Source: JAIQGF01 sp051006995
Lineage (GTDB): Bacteria; Acidobacteriota; Terriglobia; Terriglobales; Acidobacteriaceae
DNA: 64,000 nt
Direction of reading: 5' to 3'
Assembly (NCBI GenBank): GCA_051006995.1
Contig: JBPCSQ010000034.1
Span: 1-64,000, forward strand
Shown: one piece after another, positions 43,231 through 52,079 of the stretch
Layout: every line of letters starts with the position of its first letter
Position numbering within the stretch: position 1 is the stretch's first letter
The notes under the pieces: generated by a model
Seen by the model: only the letters and a program-made list of their open reading frames with translations
Databases searched by the model: none
Told to the model about the DNA's origin: nothing
Translations under genes and position numbers: made by a program

Positions 43231-44312
43231 GCGAGCCGATCCGAGTGCTGGTGGTGGATGATTCCGCGCTGATGCGGAAGCTGATTCCACAAATGCTGGA
43301 GCGCGACAGCTCCATCCAGGTGGTGGGCACGGCCATGGACGGCGAATTTGCGCTGGCCAAGCTGGAAGAATTGAAGCCGCACGTCATCACTCTTGATCTC
43401 GAAATGCCGCGCATGGACGGCATCGAGACCCTGCGCGAAATCCGCAAGCACCGCATTCCGGTGATTGTGGTGAGCGCACACACGACTTCGGGCGCGTCCG
43501 CGACCTTTAAAGCTCTGGCGATGGGCGCGCTCGATTTCGTGGCCAAGCCGACCGACGCCGCTTCCAAGCGGATGGAGGAAATTGCCTCCGAACTGATTTC
43601 CAAGATCAAGATTGCGGCGCATGGCGAAGTCGGCACGGCGCCGCAGGTCAGCGAGTTGCGACGGCCCCTGAAAGGGCCGAGGCCGCGAGTTGCGCCCTCG
43701 CGCGTGGTGGCCATCGGAAGCTCCACCGGCGGGCCGAACACTCTGCACTACGTGCTCTCGAAACTGCCGGCGGACTTTGCCGGCTCGATTCTGATCGTGC
43801 AGCACATGCCGGAGGGATTCACGGAAATGTTCGCGCGGCGGCTGGACGATTGCTGCGCGATCGAGGTGAAAGAAGCTCTTTCCGGCGACATGCTGGTGGC
43901 GGGACGCGCGCTCATCTGCCCCGGCAACCGGCACATGAAAGTCCGGCGCATGCCGCTGGGCGACGTGGTGGTGCTCACCGACGAGCCCCGGGTGAACGGG
44001 CACCGTCCTTCGGTGGACGTGCTGTTCCGCTCGGTGGCGCACGAGTTCGGACAGAAGTCGCTGGCGGTGCTGATGACGGGCATGGGCGAGGACGGCGCCG
44101 ACGCGATGTCCGCGGTGAAAGCCGCGGGCGGAATGACGATGGCGCAAAACGCGGAGAGCTGCGTGGTGTACGGCATGCCGAAGGCGGCGATCGAGCGCGG
44201 GCACGTTTCGCGCGTGTTGTCGCTGGACGAGTTGGTGCTTGCCCTGCAAGCCCAGTGTGGAGCGGTACAGCGGCCCGGCCGGATCGGCCTGGCGGCGCAA
44301 GCAGCGATTTAG
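43227..44312 (+). CDS. cheB: Chemoreceptor methylesterase/deamidase CheB
   Basis: The 361-aa product has a receiver domain (D57 in VITLDLEMPRMDG, LAMGALDFVAKPT) and a methylesterase domain with the catalytic set Ser165 or Ser166 in AIGSSTGGP, His193 in VQHMPEGF and Asp289 in TGMGEDGADAM. It removes methyl groups from receptors. ATG 43227 overlaps the cheA stop. The 53-bp gap after it precedes cheY with a new ribosome site. Confidence 0.97.
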   Translation: MSEPIRVLVVDDSALMRKLIPQMLERDSSIQVVGTAMDGEFALAKLEELKPHVITLDLEMPRMDGIETLREIRKHRIPVIVVSAHTTSGASATFKALAMGALDFVAKPTDAASKRMEEIASELISKIKIAAHGEVGTAPQVSELRRPLKGPRPRVAPSRVVAIGSSTGGPNTLHYVLSKLPADFAGSILIVQHMPEGFTEMFARRLDDCCAIEVKEALSGDMLVAGRALICPGNRHMKVRRMPLGDVVVLTDEPRVNGHRPSVDVLFRSVAHEFGQKSLAVLMTGMGEDGADAMSAVKAAGGMTMAQNAESCVVYGMPKAAIERGHVSRVLSLDELVLALQAQCGAVQRPGRIGLAAQAAI

Positions 44313-44364
44313 GGCCCGTACGACGGAACGGCGAGGGCCGCGCCGATCAACGAGAGGTGCAGTC

Positions 44365-44805
44365 ATGGAAGAATTTCCAGTTCTGTTGCGGAGCACGGAC
44401 ATGCAGCCGGTGCGCTACCTGGTGGTGGATGACTCCATCTTCGCGCGCAAGAACTTGTCGCGCATGATCGAGTCGTTCGGGGGGCGCGTGGCCGGCGAGG
44501 CAGGCGATGGCATGACCGCCATCACCGAATACAGCCGCACGCAGCCGGATGTGGTGCTGATGGACATCATCATGCCGCAAATGGAAGGTATCGAGGCGGC
44601 GGAGAAGATCATCCGGATGCATCCGGAGGCGCGCATCGTGATGGTTTCGTCGGTGGGGTACCAGGAGAACATCATCGCGGCGCTGCAGAAGGGCGCGCGA
44701 CACTTCGTGCAAAAGCCGGTCAAGCCGGAGATCCTCTACGAGGTGTTGAAGTACGTCATGGGCGACCATGCGACGACGGCGGCCGCGCTGGGAGCAGCGC
44801 GATGA
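44365..44805 (+). CDS. cheY: CheY-like response regulator
   Basis: The 146-aa product is a single receiver: acidic pair in VVDDSIFARKN, phosphoacceptor D67 in VLMDIIMPQMEG, Ser in MVSSVG, Lys in FVQKPVKP. The first 15 residues (EEFPVLLRSTDMQPV) are an N-terminal extension not typical for CheY. GAGAGG precedes ATG 44365. Its stop overlaps the cheX start. It should carry the signal from CheA to a motor or other target that is not encoded in view. Confidence 0.9.
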   Translation: MEEFPVLLRSTDMQPVRYLVVDDSIFARKNLSRMIESFGGRVAGEAGDGMTAITEYSRTQPDVVLMDIIMPQMEGIEAAEKIIRMHPEARIVMVSSVGYQENIIAALQKGARHFVQKPVKPEILYEVLKYVMGDHATTAAALGAAR

Positions 44806-45272
44806 AGCTGGAGCTGCTGCAACCATTCATCAACGCGGCGGACGCGGTGCTGGCGCAAAGCCTGGCGTGCCGCACGCGGGTGTCGAACGTCAGCATGGAG
44901 CCGGAGGTCTACCGGAGGCGCGGCGTGGCGGCGATCGTCACCATGCGCGGCGACATCGAGGGCCGAATCGTGTTCGATCTGGAGCCGCAGACGGCGATGC
45001 GAGTTGCCGCCATCCTGTTCGGCGACGAGGCCAACCATTCCCAAGACGTGGTACGGGAAACCATCTGCGAGCTGGCCAACGAGGTGATCGGGAACGCGAT
45101 CACGATGCTCAATGATCAGGGATTCCACTTCCGCATCCAGCCGCCCGAAGTGCATACGGCGGAGCTGGGCGTCGGCGACAGTGAAGATACCGAAGCGCTG
45201 GTGATGTGCTTCGACACGCCGAGCGGGAGCGTGTTCATGAATATTGCGCTACGGTTTCCTAACCAGGCGTAA
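44802..45272 (+). CDS. cheX: CheX-like CheY phosphatase
   Basis: The 156-aa product is a CheC/CheX/FliY-family protein with the active-site pair E and N in VRETICELANEVIGNAI, the signature of aspartyl-phosphate phosphatases for CheY-P. Only one such helix is present, as in CheX. ATG 44802 overlaps the cheY stop (ATGA), which fits a phosphatase paired with its substrate. It closes the operon; tandem TGAGCCTT words follow at 45321. Confidence 0.9.
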   Translation: MKLELLQPFINAADAVLAQSLACRTRVSNVSMEPEVYRRRGVAAIVTMRGDIEGRIVFDLEPQTAMRVAAILFGDEANHSQDVVRETICELANEVIGNAITMLNDQGFHFRIQPPEVHTAELGVGDSEDTEALVMCFDTPSGSVFMNIALRFPNQA

Positions 45273-45320
45273 GGCCCAAAGCCCATGGCGCAAGGTGGTA
45301 TCAGAGGATTCAATGTCCGA

Positions 45321-45344
45321 CTTGAGCCTTGAGCCTTGAACCTT
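45321..45344. repeat. Tandem TTGAGCCTT words between convergent genes
   Basis: TTGAGCC-TTGAGCC-TTGAACC is a threefold 7-bp tandem ending at the stop codon of the SRPBCC gene. The related TGAGCCTT pair precedes uvrB at 24511. A partial inverse (GGCCCAAAGCCCATGGCGCAAGG) lies at 45276. Confidence 0.65.
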
Positions 45345-45803
45345 TCAGGCGCGGGCGCGTTCTTCGCGAGCAATCTTTTCCGCTTCTGACTTCAGCGATT
45401 CCAGCCAATCCTTGTGCATGGCCAGCAGGTCCTGGCGCATCTTGCTGCCGATCAGGCCGCCCAGGATTCCGGAGATATCTTCCCAAGTCTTAATGAGCGT
45501 GGTGCCGTCGGGCTGCGCCTCGAATGTGAACCAGTGCTCGCCGGTGAAGCCGAACGATTTACCGACCCAACCGACTTTGTTGGGCGGCGCGGCGTCGAGC
45601 ACGACGGGCTTGAAGGCCACTTTGCGCGGGTACACTACTTCCATGTTGAACTGGCTTCCCTTTTGCCAGGGCTGCCCGCTGAGCCAGCGCGTGCCGTTGA
45701 CGATGCGGTTCCACCACGGCCACTCTTCCAGCTTCTGAAATTTCTGCCAGACGTGCTCCGGCTTGCACTGAGCGGTGACCGAATATTCCAGCCTGATTGC
45801 CAT
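45345..45803 (-). CDS. SRPBCC (START/Bet v1-like) ligand-binding protein
   Basis: The 152-aa product has the polyketide-cyclase-like SRPBCC pattern: IRLEYSVTAQCKPEHVWQKFQKLEEWPWWNRIV at the start, a hydrophobic-pocket middle (GWVGKSFGFTGEHWFTFEAQPDGTTLIKTWEDISG) and a long C-terminal helix (MRQDLLAMHKDWLESLKSEAEKIA). It should bind a small lipophilic ligand. No partner gene is linked. Confidence 0.83.
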   Translation of the reverse strand: MAIRLEYSVTAQCKPEHVWQKFQKLEEWPWWNRIVNGTRWLSGQPWQKGSQFNMEVVYPRKVAFKPVVLDAAPPNKVGWVGKSFGFTGEHWFTFEAQPDGTTLIKTWEDISGILGGLIGSKMRQDLLAMHKDWLESLKSEAEKIAREERARA

Positions 45804-45840
45804 TCGTGTTGATCCTCACCCAAATCTCAACCCAGAGCCT

Positions 45841-45900
45841 GAGGCACAGAGGAAAAGAAACCATCGCGTTTCTCTGTGTCGCCGTGCCCCTGTGGTGAAG
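45841..45900. repeat. GAGGCACAGAGGA word and partial inverse
   Basis: GAGGCACAGAGGA at 45841-45853 recurs exactly at 50389-50401. Downstream, CTCTGTGTC...CCCCTGTGGTGAA is its degenerate inverse. A related CTGTGTCTCGGTGGTGAA lies near 18283. Confidence 0.65.
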
Positions 45901-45911
45901 CAGAATCTTCT

Positions 45912-46991
45912 TTAAGCACAGATCGCGCGCACGGCTTCCAGCGCCCGCTCGCAGGCGGCGCGGTCCACATCCATGTGCGTCACGAAGCGGACCAGTTCGT
46001 TGTTTACCGTGCCGCAGAGCACATTCTTCTCCGCCAGCCTGCGCGCAAAATCCGCCGACGACATCCGGGTTCCGCTGATATCGCAAATCAAAATGTTGGT
46101 GGCGGCTCGCGCCGGATCAATCTTGATCACCGGCACGCGCGCCAGGCCTTCGGCGAGGACGCGCGCGTTGGCGTGGTCCACGTGCAAGCGCGCGGGCATC
46201 TGCTCCAGGGCGATCAGGCCGGCGGCGGCCAGCACACCCGCCTGCCGCATGCCGCCACCCAGCGCTTTGCGATAGATGCGCGCTTGCGTGATGAACTGCT
46301 TGCTGCCGACGAGCATCGATCCCACCGGCGCGCCCAGCCCTTTGGAGAGGCAGAACATCACCGAATCGAATTTGCGCGAGATCTCGGCGACCGGTTTGCC
46401 CAGCGCTACCGACGCGTTGAAGATCCGCGCGCCATCCAGATGCACGGGAATGCCGGCCTCGTGGGCGCGGTCGCAAATTTCGTCGGCGACCTGCGGCGGA
46501 TAAACGGTCCCGCCCGCCATGTTGTGCGTGTTCTCCAACGAGACGAGCCCGGTCTGCGCGTAGTAATACGTCTTGGGAGAAATCTTGCGCTTGATTTGCT
46601 CCCAATGAAGGATGCCGTCGTCAGCGTATAGGGGGCGCGCCAGGCAACCGGAGAAGTGCGCCATCATGGCCATTTCGTAGTTGAAGACGTGGCCGCGCTC
46701 CTCGCAGATCACTTCCTGGCCCGGACAGGTGTGGATCTTGATGGCGATGGTGTTGCCCTGGGTGCCGCTGGGGACGAAGATGGCGGCCTCGCGGCCGAAA
46801 ATCTCCGCGGCGCGCTGCTCCAGGCGGTTGATGGTGGGATCCTCGCCGTAAACGTCGTCGCCAACCTCCGCCTCGGCCATGGCGCGACGCATCTCGGGCG
46901 TGGGCCGGGTGACGGTGTCGCTGCGCAGGTCCACGGTGGCAATGCGCGCGCGAGTTTTGTCGGCCGTTTCGGTGGCCGGTACGGTGCTCAT
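45912..46991 (-). CDS. ltaE: Low-specificity L-threonine aldolase
   Basis: The 359-aa product is a fold-type I PLP enzyme: VDLRSDTVTRPTPEMR at the N-terminus, ERGHVFNYE, LENTHNMAGGTVYPP, HLDGARIFNASVALG for the PLP ring Asp and the lysine in CLSKGLGAPVGSML. Threonine aldolases cleave threonine to glycine and acetaldehyde. The long acidic N-terminus (first 18 residues) is extra. It is a single gene, and its start lies 115 bp from hemW's 3' end on the same strand. Confidence 0.94.
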   Translation of the reverse strand: MSTVPATETADKTRARIATVDLRSDTVTRPTPEMRRAMAEAEVGDDVYGEDPTINRLEQRAAEIFGREAAIFVPSGTQGNTIAIKIHTCPGQEVICEERGHVFNYEMAMMAHFSGCLARPLYADDGILHWEQIKRKISPKTYYYAQTGLVSLENTHNMAGGTVYPPQVADEICDRAHEAGIPVHLDGARIFNASVALGKPVAEISRKFDSVMFCLSKGLGAPVGSMLVGSKQFITQARIYRKALGGGMRQAGVLAAAGLIALEQMPARLHVDHANARVLAEGLARVPVIKIDPARAATNILICDISGTRMSSADFARRLAEKNVLCGTVNNELVRFVTHMDVDRAACERALEAVRAICA

Positions 46992-47106
46992 AGAAGTGCT
47001 CGCTGAACGTACAACCGGGAAGTAATGAGCCAGTCTAATGAATCCGGTTCGTCGAGGGCAACTCTGTCAGCCGCTCGCCGGAGACTGGAAGCGGCTGATC
47101 GTGCGA

Positions 47107-48396
47107 TTACTTCATCGCGCTCGAGGGCGAGCGCGCTCCAGCACCGGCTCGAATGAAGCGCTGAAAGACCTCGTTCGACAGCAGGCGGCCGCGCGCGGTG
47201 AGCCGCACGGCATCGTCATCTCTCGACAACAGACCGAGAGTGCAGAGTTCGCGAATTTCATCAGCGAATGCATTCGCGGCGTCCGGCCCGTAGCGCTCGA
47301 CCATCTCGCGAAAGCTGACGCCGCGGTTGAGCCGCAGGCCGAGGAAGTACGCCTCTTCCAGCGCGGCGGGCGCCGACACGGAGGTCAGCTCCGGCCGTGG
47401 ATCCGCCAGGTACGCTTCCAGCGTATCCGGCGTGGCGAACCGGACCGACTCGTGTGGCACGGGTCTTTGACCTGTGCGCTCGGATCGCAGACCCGAGGTA
47501 CACAACATCGAGTGCGCGTCCACGCCGAAGCCGACGTACGGCTCGCGCGTCCAGTACTTCAGGTTGTGCCGCGACTGGCAGTCTGCGCGCGCGAAGTTGG
47601 AAATTTCGTACTGACGAATGCCCGCCGAGTCCAGCTTGTCGCAGGCCTGCTCGTACAACCCGGCAGTGGTGTCCTCGTCGGGGACAAAGTGGGCGTGGTA
47701 GCGCGTGCCGCCGGCGATGAGCTCGCGGCCGAGGCGTGAATCCTCATCTACCTCGAGCATGTACACGCTGACGTGTGGCACGCCGGCGGCGATGGTCTCC
47801 GCCAGCGAGTACTCCCACGAATCCCGCGTCTGGTGCGGCAATCCGGCGATCAGGTCAAGGCTGATGTTGGTCAGGCCGGCGGCGCGCAGGCGCGCAAGGT
47901 CGTCGAGAATCACGGCACGCGTGTGCAGCCGCCCGACGCTGGCGGACTCCTGATCCACAAACGACTGCACGCCCAGGCTGACGCGGTTGACGCCGCAGGT
48001 GAGCAGCGCGTCCAGCATCTCGGGCTTCAGCGTGCCAGGCGCGCACTCGACCGTGATTTCCGCATCGGGCACGACGCGGAACGTACTCCTTAGCGTTTTG
48101 AACAGCCGAGCAATTTCCTCCGGGTCGAGCACGGTAGGCGTGCCGCCGCCCAGATACACGGAATCCACTTCGCACTCGAATTGCGCGCCAACTTCGTTCG
48201 CCAGCTTCTCCGCGCGTTCCATATCCGCGCACACGCGGTCCACATACTGGGCGAAGGCGCCGCGCGAAAACACGCCGGAGGCGAAGTTGCAGAAGCTGCA
48301 CTTGGTGCGGCAGAAGGGGACGGAAATGTAGAGGCCGAGGGGCACTGCTGTAATTATTTCAGATAAGTGAATCCTGCATTCGTAATTCCTTCGCAT
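47107..48396 (-). CDS. hemW: HemW-like radical SAM protein
   Basis: The product (429 aa from ATG 48396) has the radical SAM CRTKCSFCNF cluster motif in ISVPFCRTKCSFCNFASGV, GGGTPTVL, GVQSF and GLPHQT, and the HemN C-terminal domain (GLRLNRGVSFREM). HemW proteins insert haem rather than oxidise coproporphyrinogen, which fits a genome rich in cytochromes. The start is uncertain: ATG 48396 has GGGAG upstream, while GTG 48345 gives the usual family N-terminus VPLGLYIS. An extra loop (GLRSERTGQRPVPHESVRF) lies near 300. Confidence 0.88.
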   Translation of the reverse strand: MRRNYECRIHLSEIITAVPLGLYISVPFCRTKCSFCNFASGVFSRGAFAQYVDRVCADMERAEKLANEVGAQFECEVDSVYLGGGTPTVLDPEEIARLFKTLRSTFRVVPDAEITVECAPGTLKPEMLDALLTCGVNRVSLGVQSFVDQESASVGRLHTRAVILDDLARLRAAGLTNISLDLIAGLPHQTRDSWEYSLAETIAAGVPHVSVYMLEVDEDSRLGRELIAGGTRYHAHFVPDEDTTAGLYEQACDKLDSAGIRQYEISNFARADCQSRHNLKYWTREPYVGFGVDAHSMLCTSGLRSERTGQRPVPHESVRFATPDTLEAYLADPRPELTSVSAPAALEEAYFLGLRLNRGVSFREMVERYGPDAANAFADEIRELCTLGLLSRDDDAVRLTARGRLLSNEVFQRFIRAGAGARSPSSAMK

Positions 48397-48435
48397 CCCC
48401 GAGGCTCCCAATCTCGTCTGATAACCTAAGGGACA

Positions 48436-50364
48436 ATGGCGGCCAACATTCACGAGGAAGAGGTACTGGGAAAGGCATACGACAGCCGGCTGATGAAGCG
48501 GCTGCTGGGTTATCTGCGCCCCTACAAGTGGCAGGTTGCGCTGGCGCTGGGCGCCATCATCCTGAAGTCGGGTCTGGACGTCCTCGGCCCTTACCTCACC
48601 AAGACCGCGATAGATAAGTACCTGGCGCATTCGTCGAAGAGCAGCTTCGGCATCCTCGATCCGTATTTGAGCTCAAAACCGCTGGTCGGTATCGCGCAGG
48701 TGGCAGGCCTGTTCGTGGGCACGCTGCTGCTCAGCTATGGCCTGGAATTTCTCCAGACGTACTACATGCAGTGGACCGGGCAGAAGATCATGTTCGACCT
48801 GCGAAGCCAGATCTTCCGTCACCTGCAGCATATGCACATCGGATTCTTCGATAAGAACCCGGTGGGGCGGCTGGTAACGCGGGTCACCACCGACGTGGAC
48901 GCGCTGAACGAAATGTTCACCGCCGGCGTGGTCTCGATTTTCGAAGACGTGTTCGTGCTCGCCGGCATCGTGGCCATCATGCTGAAAATGGACTGGCGGC
49001 TGGCGCTGATCACGTTCGCCGTGCTGCCGCTGATCGTGGTGGCGACCTCGATCTTCCGCAAGCACGTGCGCGACAGCTACCGGCGCATTCGCATTGCCAT
49101 CGCGCGCATCAATGCCTACCTGCAGGAGCACGTCAGCGGCATGCTGGTGCTGCAACTGTTCAACCGAGAAAAGCGCGCCTACGGCAAGTTCGAGAAAATC
49201 AATGCCAGCCACATGGACGCGTTCAAGGACGCCATCCTGGCGTACGCGCTCTACTATCCGGTGGTTGAAATCCTGTCCTCCATTGCCATCGCGTGCGTCA
49301 TCTGGTTCGGCGGCGGGCAGGTGATTCGCGGCGTAACCTCGATCGGCGTGCTGGTGGCATTCATCATGTACGCGCAGCGCTTCTTCCGGCCGATCCAGGA
49401 CCTGAGCGAGAAGTACAACATCCTGCAATCGGCGATGGCCTCGAGCGAACGGATTTTCAAGCTGCTGGATACGCCGCCCGAGATCGTCTCGCCGGCGAAA
49501 GCGAAGATGCCGGACGGCCCGGGCCGAATCGAGTTCGACCACGTCTGGTTCGCCTATCGCAACGTCCCGGAGTTGAACTCCGACGGCCAGCCGAACGCCA
49601 ATGCGGGCGAGCCCGAGTGGGTGCTGAAGGACGTGTCGTTTGCAGTCGAGCCGGGCGAAACCTCGGCCATCGTGGGCCACACCGGCGCCGGCAAGACGAC
49701 CATGATCTCGCTGCTGCTGCGCTTCTACGACGTGCAGCAGGGCGCGGTGCGCATCGACGGCGTGGACGTGCGCGAGTTCGACTTGGCGGAGCTGCGCCGG
49801 CGCTTCGGCGTCGTGCTGCAGGATCCGTTCCTGTTCAGCGGCACGGTGGAGAACAACATCCGGCTGGGCTCGGATTGGATTGACGATGATGCGGTGGAGC
49901 AGGCCGCGGAAGACGTAAACCTGGCGGAGTTCATCCGCGGACTTCCTGGTGGTTTCAAAGAGCCGGTACGCGAGCGCGGCAGCACGCTCTCAACCGGGCA
50001 GAAGCAGCTTATCTCGTTCGCGCGAGCGCTGGCACACAGCCCAAAAATCCTGGTGCTCGACGAGGCTACCTCCAGCGTGGACACTGAAACCGAGCTGCGC
50101 GTGCGCGACGCGCTCACGCGGCTGGTGGAAGGGCGCACGTCGCTGATCATCGCGCACCGGCTTTCGACCATCCAGCGCGCCGACAAGATCATCGTGATGC
50201 ACAAGGGCCGCATGCGCGAGATGGGCTCGCACCAGCAACTGCTGGCGCAGCGCGGCATCTACTGGAAACTCTACCAGCTGCAGTACAAGGACCAGGAAAT
50301 TCCGGCGGGCACGGCGCCGGCGCAGCTCGGCGGGCCGGTGGCGCAGGCCTCAGCCGACGACTAA
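48436..50364 (+). CDS. ABC-type multidrug/lipid exporter, fused membrane and ATPase half-transporter
   Basis: The 642-aa product has six membrane helices in the N-terminal half (residues about 35-320) and a C-terminal ATPase with Walker A GHTGAGKTT, Q-loop VVLQDPFLFSG, signature LSTGQKQLISFARAL, Walker B ILVLDEATSS and H-loop AHRLSTI. The signature Ser-Thr-Gly-Gln is slightly changed from LSGGQ. It should work as a homodimer or with another half. The family is MdlB/YheH-like. The substrate is not known. It is transcribed away from hemW. Confidence 0.93.
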   Translation: MAANIHEEEVLGKAYDSRLMKRLLGYLRPYKWQVALALGAIILKSGLDVLGPYLTKTAIDKYLAHSSKSSFGILDPYLSSKPLVGIAQVAGLFVGTLLLSYGLEFLQTYYMQWTGQKIMFDLRSQIFRHLQHMHIGFFDKNPVGRLVTRVTTDVDALNEMFTAGVVSIFEDVFVLAGIVAIMLKMDWRLALITFAVLPLIVVATSIFRKHVRDSYRRIRIAIARINAYLQEHVSGMLVLQLFNREKRAYGKFEKINASHMDAFKDAILAYALYYPVVEILSSIAIACVIWFGGGQVIRGVTSIGVLVAFIMYAQRFFRPIQDLSEKYNILQSAMASSERIFKLLDTPPEIVSPAKAKMPDGPGRIEFDHVWFAYRNVPELNSDGQPNANAGEPEWVLKDVSFAVEPGETSAIVGHTGAGKTTMISLLLRFYDVQQGAVRIDGVDVREFDLAELRRRFGVVLQDPFLFSGTVENNIRLGSDWIDDDAVEQAAEDVNLAEFIRGLPGGFKEPVRERGSTLSTGQKQLISFARALAHSPKILVLDEATSSVDTETELRVRDALTRLVEGRTSLIIAHRLSTIQRADKIIVMHKGRMREMGSHQQLLAQRGIYWKLYQLQYKDQEIPAGTAPAQLGGPVAQASADD

Positions 50365-50444
50365 CAAGCTCTTCAAAACAGAGACACTGAGGCACAGAGG
50401 ACAAAGCAGCCTTTGTTCCCCTCCGTGGCAAAGCTTTCGCGGGA

Positions 50445-51326
50445 TTAGAACGAGATCAACGCTACCGCCGCCAGCGCCGCCACCATCCCCGCCGCCTGCA
50501 TCTTCGACAACCGTTCCTTCAACACCACTCGCGCGAGAATGACCGTGCTCGCCGGATAAAGCGACGACAACACCGCCGCTGAATCCAGCCGCCCGCGCTG
50601 GGCAGCAGCGACGTAGAGAGCGTTGGCCCCCGAATCAAGAATTCCGGCAATGATCATGTAGTGCAAAGTGCTAAGTGCGAAGGGCGAAGTTGATGCAGTG
50701 CCGCCTCGCAGTTCGCACCTAGCACTTTGCACGTCCCCAGACGCCACCACAATCAACAACATCAGGGCACACGACGCCGCTCGTGCCGAAGCTAGCGGCC
50801 AGAACACGCCGCTTGTTCCCGCCACTCTCATGAGCAGCAGGAATCCTCCGAAGCCGATGCCCGCAACCACCGCGAGGCCCACACCCTGCTGCCGGCGGGC
50901 GCCGATCTGGTGCGGCGCGGCAATCACCCAAATACTGATCAGCGCCAGGACAAAACCGAAGATCCGGACTGCGTTCGGCAAGCCCTCGGTGACAAAGCTG
51001 AAGGACAGCGGAAGAAGCGCTGTGATCACCGAAGAGAGCGGTGCGTTAATTCCCATCGTGCCGACGGCCAGCGATTTGTAGAACGCAGCCAGCCCAATGC
51101 CGCCTACCATGCCTGCGGCGGCGCCGACCGCCAGCGCGCGCATTGCGGGCGCCGGCTCGCCAGAAAACAGCGCGAGCGCCAGCATGAAGATGAGTCCGGC
51201 GAAATGAGCAACCACGACAACGCGGAAGGGATTGGCGGCTTTGGTAGCGATTCCGCCGCTGAAGTCGGCCGCGCCCCAGGAGACGGCGGCAGAGAGGCTG
51301 AGGATTGGAGCTGTCAGATTTCCCAC
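50445..51326 (-). CDS. EamA family (DMT) transporter with an inserted palindromic element
   Basis: The 293-aa product has about ten membrane helices in two EamA halves, as in drug/metabolite exporters. Between helices it carries a hydrophilic stretch of 24 residues (QSARCELRGGTASTSPFAL and flanks) that coincides exactly with the 72-bp inverted repeat at 50661-50732. The element keeps the reading frame open and sits in a loop between ALMLLIVVASG and HYMIIAGILDSG. The exporter is probably still functional. The substrate is unknown. No linked gene suggests it. Confidence 0.85.
   Translation of the reverse strand: MGNLTAPILSLSAAVSWGAADFSGGIATKAANPFRVVVVAHFAGLIFMLALALFSGEPAPAMRALAVGAAAGMVGGIGLAAFYKSLAVGTMGINAPLSSVITALLPLSFSFVTEGLPNAVRIFGFVLALISIWVIAAPHQIGARRQQGVGLAVVAGIGFGGFLLLMRVAGTSGVFWPLASARAASCALMLLIVVASGDVQSARCELRGGTASTSPFALSTLHYMIIAGILDSGANALYVAAAQRGRLDSAAVLSSLYPASTVILARVVLKERLSKMQAAGMVAALAAVALISF
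50661..50732. repeat. 72-bp inverted repeat inserted in frame in the EamA gene
   Basis: The 21-bp arms at 50661-50681 and 50712-50732 are inverse copies with 20 of 21 matches (one arm reads GTGCAAAGTGCTAAGTGCGA), around a 30-bp centre. Total length is 72 bp, 24 codons. A half copy of the same words occurs at 52029. Confidence 0.85.
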
Positions 51327-51381
51327 GTGCCGCCTTCACCACGAAAAGCGGCAGTATACATGGCCTCCGCAGCAGCTGCGC

Positions 51382-51939
51382 CTAGCTGCGGCCCAGATTC
51401 GGCGTGATGAGCAGGGCGAGGAAAATCGCGAGCGTACCACCCTCAATCAGCAGCGCGCGATTGATGAGCCGCCTGGCGTTATCCCAGCGCGCGAACATGC
51501 GGGTAACAATTATGACGATAAACACGAACGGCGTCCGCCACGTCCTTTCCAGCAGCGGATCGACGAAATCGTGATGCCCCGCCCACGAGCCCAGGCAGAA
51601 GATAGCCAAGGCCAGCGGCGCCGTCAGGCTGAACCACAACGCGACTCGGGAGTAAGAGAGGAAGGTTTGCGGAAAGTCGGCCATCAGGCGGATGAGGAAG
51701 AACGTTGGGACAAGAAAGAAGAAAAAGATGCTCCAGGCCAGCATTTCATCTCCCCAGGCCCACATTCCGCCGGATGAATAGATCGGGTCCCGGAGGGCGG
51801 CAAGATCGCGCTGGTATTCGAGCAGGACGCCGCAGGCCAGGACGGCAGCATAGCCCACCGCAATAAACGGCAACTGGATCTGCCAGGGAATCAGCTTCAG
51901 GCCGAACGACGTCTCCCAAAGCCAGGCAATGGATTTCAT
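51382..51939 (-). CDS. Hypothetical membrane protein
   Basis: The 185-aa product has four or five predicted membrane helices (about 20-40, 65-88, 97-120, 132-148 and 162-182) with short loops. No recognisable domain or metal-binding motif was found. It is oriented like the EamA gene and starts 55 bp from its 5' end on the same strand, so both could be transcribed together in reverse order (this gene first). Function cannot be assigned. Confidence 0.7.
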   Translation of the reverse strand: MKSIAWLWETSFGLKLIPWQIQLPFIAVGYAAVLACGVLLEYQRDLAALRDPIYSSGGMWAWGDEMLAWSIFFFFLVPTFFLIRLMADFPQTFLSYSRVALWFSLTAPLALAIFCLGSWAGHHDFVDPLLERTWRTPFVFIVIIVTRMFARWDNARRLINRALLIEGGTLAIFLALLITPNLGRS

Positions 51940-52028
51940 ACTGCGAATTGTATGCGGAAAAGCGGCGCCGCCATGATGACTTCCGTAATACCTAATGACA
52001 GCAATGAAGCTGTGGCGCGCGCATCATC

Positions 52029-52056
52029 TTCGCACTTGGCACTTCGCCCCTGGCAC
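52029..52056. repeat. Half copy of the EamA-type repeat
   Basis: TTCGCACTTGGCACTT matches the EamA repeat arm (TTCGCACTTAGCACTT) at 15 of 16 bases and continues as a tandem TTCGCCCCTGGCAC. It lies 24 bp upstream of lpxB and lacks a full inverse partner. Confidence 0.65.
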
Positions 52057-52079
52057 TCACCTGCTATATTCCGTTCATC

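Noticed and set aside
45872..45900. CTCTGTGTC...GTGGTGAA as part of a tRNA-like or CRISPR-like repeat
   Set aside because: Copies are few, degenerate and unevenly spaced, so they are treated as dispersed words only.
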